From Paratinospora sagittata (taxonomy: Eukaryota > Streptophyta > Magnoliopsida > Ranunculales > Menispermaceae): a DNA stretch of 64,000 nucleotides. Shown in pieces: positions 60,501 to 64,000 of this stretch; the stretch's first letter is position 1, and every line of letters starts with the position of its first letter. The stretch is from positions 14,304,539 through 14,368,538 of the forward strand of contig CM069598.1 in NCBI GenBank assembly GCA_035771175.1, in the 5' to 3' direction. Made by a program: the position numbers and the translations under genes. Below the pieces are notes generated by a model. It was not told the origin of the DNA. It worked only from the letters and a program-made list of their open reading frames with translations, and ran no database searches.

Positions 60501-63194
60501 AATCCTATGTAGCTGGGAAAAGAATTTGTTGAGTTGAATCAAGTTGATTGGAATATTTGCTCTTATCTCCGATGGTGTTACCACTTTGATTGATTGGTAT
60601 AGCTCTAATCAAAACTTTGTTAGGGGTAATTTCACATATATCGACCAAATCTTTCTATGGTTAGGCTCCATATGTATAGCCAAATTAAATGTGGTGATTA
60701 CACTTAATTATCCTTTAATTTTCCTACATCTATTTCTTAAAGAATGACCAAAACAACATTCATATAATAATTGCAAATATATGGGATAAAGATTTATGTT
60801 GATTCAAATACAGTAAATCAACTTTGTTTTAGTTGTCCCAAACCAATTTTGGCATATAACTAGTGGTCCTACATTAATTTTGTTACTAGAGTCAAAGCTT
60901 CTGTAAGGGTCAAATGAATTAGACCCCAAGCATCCCAAACTTGAGAAAGACTTTTTTTTTTTTTTTGAAACAAAACATATATTAACAATGATATGAAGTT
61001 GAAGTACAAAAAGGTAATGAAAGGGACAAGTAATCATCCAAAGCCCAAGCTCCTAGCTCAACTCAATACATTAGACCAACCCCTAAGCCACTCACTAAAC
61101 CTGCATCCATTAGAGATTTTGGAGCAAGAACCCCATATGGAAGCCATCAAATGTGAAGCCTCCCACACCCTACTGCAGTCCTGCTCCAAACCTTCAAAAA
61201 CCCTGCTGTTCCTTTCTTTCCAAGTTGTCCGTTGCCCACAGTACCGAAAACACAATCAGCCTCCAATACCTCCTAAGCTTGGAAGGGAGGGTTTTCATTG
61301 TGGAAGAGAACAACACAGAAGTATCATTGGAATAAGGACCCAGTGGCAATACTCTTTCCATCGAATCCAAATCTTTCTAGTGAACTCACACTGGAGGAAT
61401 AAAGGATTGGAGGATTCACTCTCATTCTTGCAAAGGTAGCACCAATTCAGGGAGAGAGAACGGTGAGGAAGTCGCTTTTGCAAAACTGTTGCCGTGTTCA
61501 GCTTGTCCGCTCAATTAACCAACCTAAGATTTTGACCTTATATGGACTATGAGCCTTTCAGATGAAATATGTGCTTGAAACACTGGCTGGTCAGGGAGAC
61601 TGGTAAGGACTAAGGAATGATTTTGAGGTGAAAGATAGGCTAGGGTCGGCAATCCATGCCACTCTATCCTCTCTATCCAACAGTGTAAGGTCTTCTAAAC
61701 TACCCAATAACGAACCCACCTCACCTATGTCCCTTTCTGTAAGATTCCTAGAATAATGGAAGTTCCAACTAAATCCCACCCCTACTCTCCCCAGGTGAAC
61801 TCGGGAAGAAGACAACTAACTCATTATGACGGGCTGATAGGTTGTAGAGGCTTGGCTAAGTTCCTAAAAGCCGGGTAAATGGAATGAATAAACTTCCATG
61901 GACTCCTATAGGTGGCTTTGATAAATAAACTACCATCCTTGGCATTACTCTGCATTCCATGTCTGCTCCTTACTACCTTAGCCCATTGCACTTCCTGCTC
62001 CCTCGAAAAGCGCCAGGGCCACTTAACCATCAATGCAATGTTAGTATGATGTTTCCGATAGCTAATCCCCCATGTTCCCTCTATCATTTAACCACTTCCT
62101 AATTAACCAAATGACAACCCTTAAGATCCTCTTCTCCTTTCCACAGAAAGAAACTTGACCAAGACTACAATGATTAAGTATTTAAGTGTACTACTATGAA
62201 TCAAATTGAATTCATGATCAAGAACAAGTTGTACAAGAAGATGCTGCTAACATATGATGAACCTCAAGTTCACTTGAGGAGTTCTTTCGAATTGGTGTAG
62301 AGTGATGGAGATTGACATATTGATTGGGAAAAGTTGAACCAAGTTTTAGAGGCTGTGCATGGACTCCTGCACATAGACTAAGGGGAATTCCACCTAGGCC
62401 ATTATATTGGTAGTTGCAAAAATCAATAATCATAGAAATTTATGAAAAATAAATGGGAAATGGGTGTTTGCTCTTACTTTCTTCTTCTTGATAAGTATGC
62501 TTTTTCCCATGAATAAAAATGCATCGATTCACCATTATCAGGTAAAGAATGTTGCAAATTGGTCTCTGTTTTACATTGGGAAATTGGTCTGACAAACACC
62601 AAGTTTTTGAACTTTTATCACAGGTATGCCCACATCACAATATGTATTACCCTCACTAGTCAGTAGTCACTACCATCTCAATAAGAAAGATAACTGAAAA
62701 TATACTGAAACACAAATAGATTAACCTATGATCAGAAACAAATTGATGAACATAACAATAATAAGACAATCAGAGCAGTAGCAAAAAATTTAAATCCTAT
62801 CGCAATCAAAAAGTGAGCCAACAAATGCCAAGCATGGTGGAACCATAGTAAGAAATATTCAGCGCTGAAGAGATTTCATTGACGTTTGTCCTCAGACTCA
62901 TTTATTGAACAACTAGAATATTACCTCAATAAAGGCCCTAGGGTTTGGGCAGTTCTGCTGTTTTGACAATTTCAGTGTACACTCTGCAGCAGTACGTCCA
63001 TCACGTAGAGCAACAGCCTTAAAGAACTCCAGTAAAATAGCCCGATCACTACTGGAAAGTTCTGCTGTCATCCCTACATCAAGAAAAATGACATGAGGCC
63101 TAGATCTGAAGAGCCGTTTACGTGAAGATTTTCCCTCAGCTACCCGAACAAGGATGTTTCCGAGATGCATGTCTGCATGGATAAAATTATCAAC
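57537..63194 (-). CDS. ABC1K/UbiB-family atypical kinase, last three exons (gene continues beyond the window)
   Basis: Exons seen: 63194-62925 (90 codons), 59516-59361 (52), 57656-57537 (39 plus TGA). All junctions are GT-AG and phase 0. The first carries 'VDNFIHADMHLGNILVRV' (kinase catalytic loop; the usual HADxHPGN has Leu for Pro) and 'IFLDVGMTAELS' (metal-binding D-V-G, equivalent to DFG), then 'RDGRTAAECTLKLSKQQNCPNP'. The second has 'SFSFWGTREGDLVHPAECMQQLLEKV'. The third has 'GWQRKLDPDYDIMKTLQTLL' and ends 'IEGLMAP'. It looks most like the plant At2g40090-type ABC1 protein. The family supports ubiquinone/prenyl-lipid metabolism in mitochondria or plastids. N-terminal exons should lie right of 64000. 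Introns of 1.7, 3.4 and more than 0.8 kb hold LINEs and other repeats. Confidence 0.88.
58695..59170 (+). pseudogene. Opposite-strand coding-like pseudogene in ABC1K intron, family not recognised
   Basis: An open plus-strand frame 58695-59024 ('RERIKAIQEESLQLPNPNGV', 'LLRIGLQIFGTIVESLP', 'RIRLKEDIVTSF') continues after a one-base frameshift near 59020 with 'RYTDACDEN', 'AMQDVPPVAFKSRKLNEEE' and 'HKKLGESASPQ', stop 59168. It has no introns and its codon usage and composition are more coding-like than the surroundings, as for a processed or captured gene copy. It is too long and structured to be chance in AT-rich DNA, but I cannot name the parent. Confidence 0.45.
59962..59984. repeat. (GA)n microsatellite
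   Basis: Uninterrupted GA run in the ABC1K intron. Confidence 0.9.
60268..60560 (+). mobile_element. RTE-type LINE 3' remnant in ABC1K intron
   Basis: The plus strand reads 'QLRWFGV', then a disrupted 'RR.L.AP.R..D' and a 'GKGRPK'-like stretch, ending in 'GWRKRIHI(S)NP.*LG'-type sequence at about 60475-60520. This is the characteristic C-terminus of plant RTE/craft-like LINE ORFs. Heavily mutated. Confidence 0.6.
60952..62150 (-). mobile_element. 5'-truncated L1-type LINE C in ABC1K intron
   Basis: The minus strand reads 'NIALMVKWPWRFSREQEVQWAKVVRSRHG', 'TYRSPWKFI', 'FSWNFHYSRNLTERDIGEV', zf-RVT 'LQKRLPHRSLSLNWCYLCKN', and the end 'WKERNSRVFEG'. A poly(A) tail is seen as T15 at 60952-60966. 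Flanks aaacttgagaaagac (60937-60951) and aaacttgaccaagac (62151-62165) form a 15-bp target duplication with 2 mismatches. Frames are broken, and 5' truncation is typical of L1 insertions. Confidence 0.85.
62166..62924. other. ABC1K intron, nothing further recognised
   Basis: Non-coding AT-rich intron sequence between LINE C and the exon ending at 62925. Confidence 0.4.
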
Positions 63195-63414
63195 CTGCAC
63201 AAATATTACATTCTTATAAAAAAAAAAATCTAAAAAATCAAGAAAACTCAATAGATTGAAATGAGCTTTCAGTGATATCTAATCAGAAAGATATGAAAAG
63301 GAATCAAGCACAGCATATAGATATAACAATCCATCCAAATCATGTTAACTCATATTTTTCCGTGTGGTTATTGGTTGCATGGTCTACACTCTATACAAAA
63401 TTTTCAAAAAGGGC

Positions 63415-64000
63415 TCACTTTTGTGAGCATGATTTTTGGCTCTCTGGACGTAACAGGCAACAACCGCCTAGCAAGCAAACACAAGAACCGTCCCCAAATA
63501 GGAAATTGTGAATTCCTGTTGGAGGTTCTTGAAGCCGAATCAAATGGTCACTGCTCTGAGTTCCCAAATTAGCTAAATAATCCGCACATTGATTCCCTTC
63601 TCGAAGAACATAATGAACTTGGCAATCCCACGTCCGAGCCATGATTGATTGGAAATCCTCTATAAGCCCAAAGGAAGTATGATTGAAACTGGGATCAGAA
63701 TGGATTAATTGGATAGCACAAACAGAGTTGGATTCAATTATCACTCTTCTGTAGTTAAGCTCCCATTCTAACTTTAAGCCTTCTCTTATGTCTTATCCAC
63801 AATTCGGTAATCAGATTGCTCGCATGGCCAATAAAACTCATGTAACCCATTATCCATTCTCCTGTGTAATTTCTGATACTCCCCCCAAGGCCTGCCAATT
63901 CCAGGAACACTTGTACTAGATCAGCCCGGAATTGATTCGCTTTAGTTTTGTCCAATTTCAATATCAGAGGAGCAAGTCCCTTCTATGACTTCCTTATTTC
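63415..64000 (-). mobile_element. LINE D RNase H domain fragment (runs to the window edge)
   Basis: The minus strand reads 'GSIRNYTGEWIMGYMSFIGHASNLITELW', then after a frame change 'RRVIIESNSVCAIQLIHSD', 'CQVHYVLREGNQCADYLANLG' and 'LIRLQEPP'. This is the plant LINE-associated RNase H domain with its terminal 'REGN.CADYLA' signature. It lies in the ABC1K intron upstream of the 63194 exon and is cut by the window end. Confidence 0.8.

Overview
This window looks like nuclear DNA of a eudicot plant: it is AT-rich, genes are sparse and intron-containing with GT-AG junctions, and most of the sequence is plant transposable elements (Ty1/Copia, Ty3/Gypsy, L1-type LINEs, RTE remnants, SINEs, MITEs, a TRIM, solo LTRs). 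No prokaryotic, organellar or viral genome organisation is seen. The species cannot be told from the sequence alone. Layout: (1) 0.9-3.2 kb, a two-exon plant O-methyltransferase gene on the minus strand whose 1.2-kb intron holds two MITE-like hairpin elements and a 76-bp tandem duplication. (2) 4.1-13.6 kb, a broken minus-strand Copia element lying between two 1.5-kb direct repeats. It is itself interrupted by a 753-bp palindromic tRNA/SINE-like element (5-bp target duplication) and by a 3.0-kb solo-LTR-like element (perfect 5-bp target duplication). (3) 13.8-22.1 kb, two minus-strand L1-type LINE copies. One is split by a 5.7-kb LTR insertion (target duplication GAAAA), which is in turn split by an internally deleted Gypsy element (target duplication TACTA). 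An RTE LINE remnant lies between the LINE copies. (4) 22.4-27.2 kb, a near complete plus-strand Copia element with two LTRs, PBS, PPT and target duplication ACATG, but most of gag deleted and pol full of stops. (5) 28.2-32.9 kb, an intact nine-coding-exon equilibrative nucleoside transporter (ENT) gene of 418 aa, with a complete 291-bp TRIM inside its inferred 5' UTR intron. (6) 33.7-39.4 kb, the 5' part of a WRC-domain JmjC-type (JMJ24-like) gene, broken by two in-frame stops and cut by a 3'-truncated Copia element. (7) 39.4-49.7 kb, gene-poor DNA with gene fragments (an unidentified C-terminal tail and a BiP-like HSP70 scrap), a CACTA-like subterminal array, a SINE, a Copia remnant and a non-coding LARD-like LTR element. 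(8) 49.7-51.2 kb, an intact two-exon minus-strand gene for an At4g28100-type GPI-anchored protein. (9) 51.2-57.5 kb, mostly empty AT-rich DNA with microsatellites and two candidate small ORFs. (10) 57.5 kb to the right edge, the last three exons of an ABC1K/UbiB-type atypical kinase on the minus strand. Its large introns hold LINEs, an RTE remnant and an opposite-strand pseudogene; its 5' exons lie beyond the window. The four apparently functional host genes (O-methyltransferase, ENT, GPI-anchored protein, ABC1K) are independent plant genes, not a cluster or operon. I found no convincing new multi-gene system. The most unusual items are the palindromic tRNA-like element at 6816-7568, the very short TRIM in the ENT leader intron, the stop-free 99-nt ENT intron, the stop exactly on a WRC metal-binding cysteine, and the 1.5-kb direct repeats around a Copia element. 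All calls are by eye; no alignment or database search was run.
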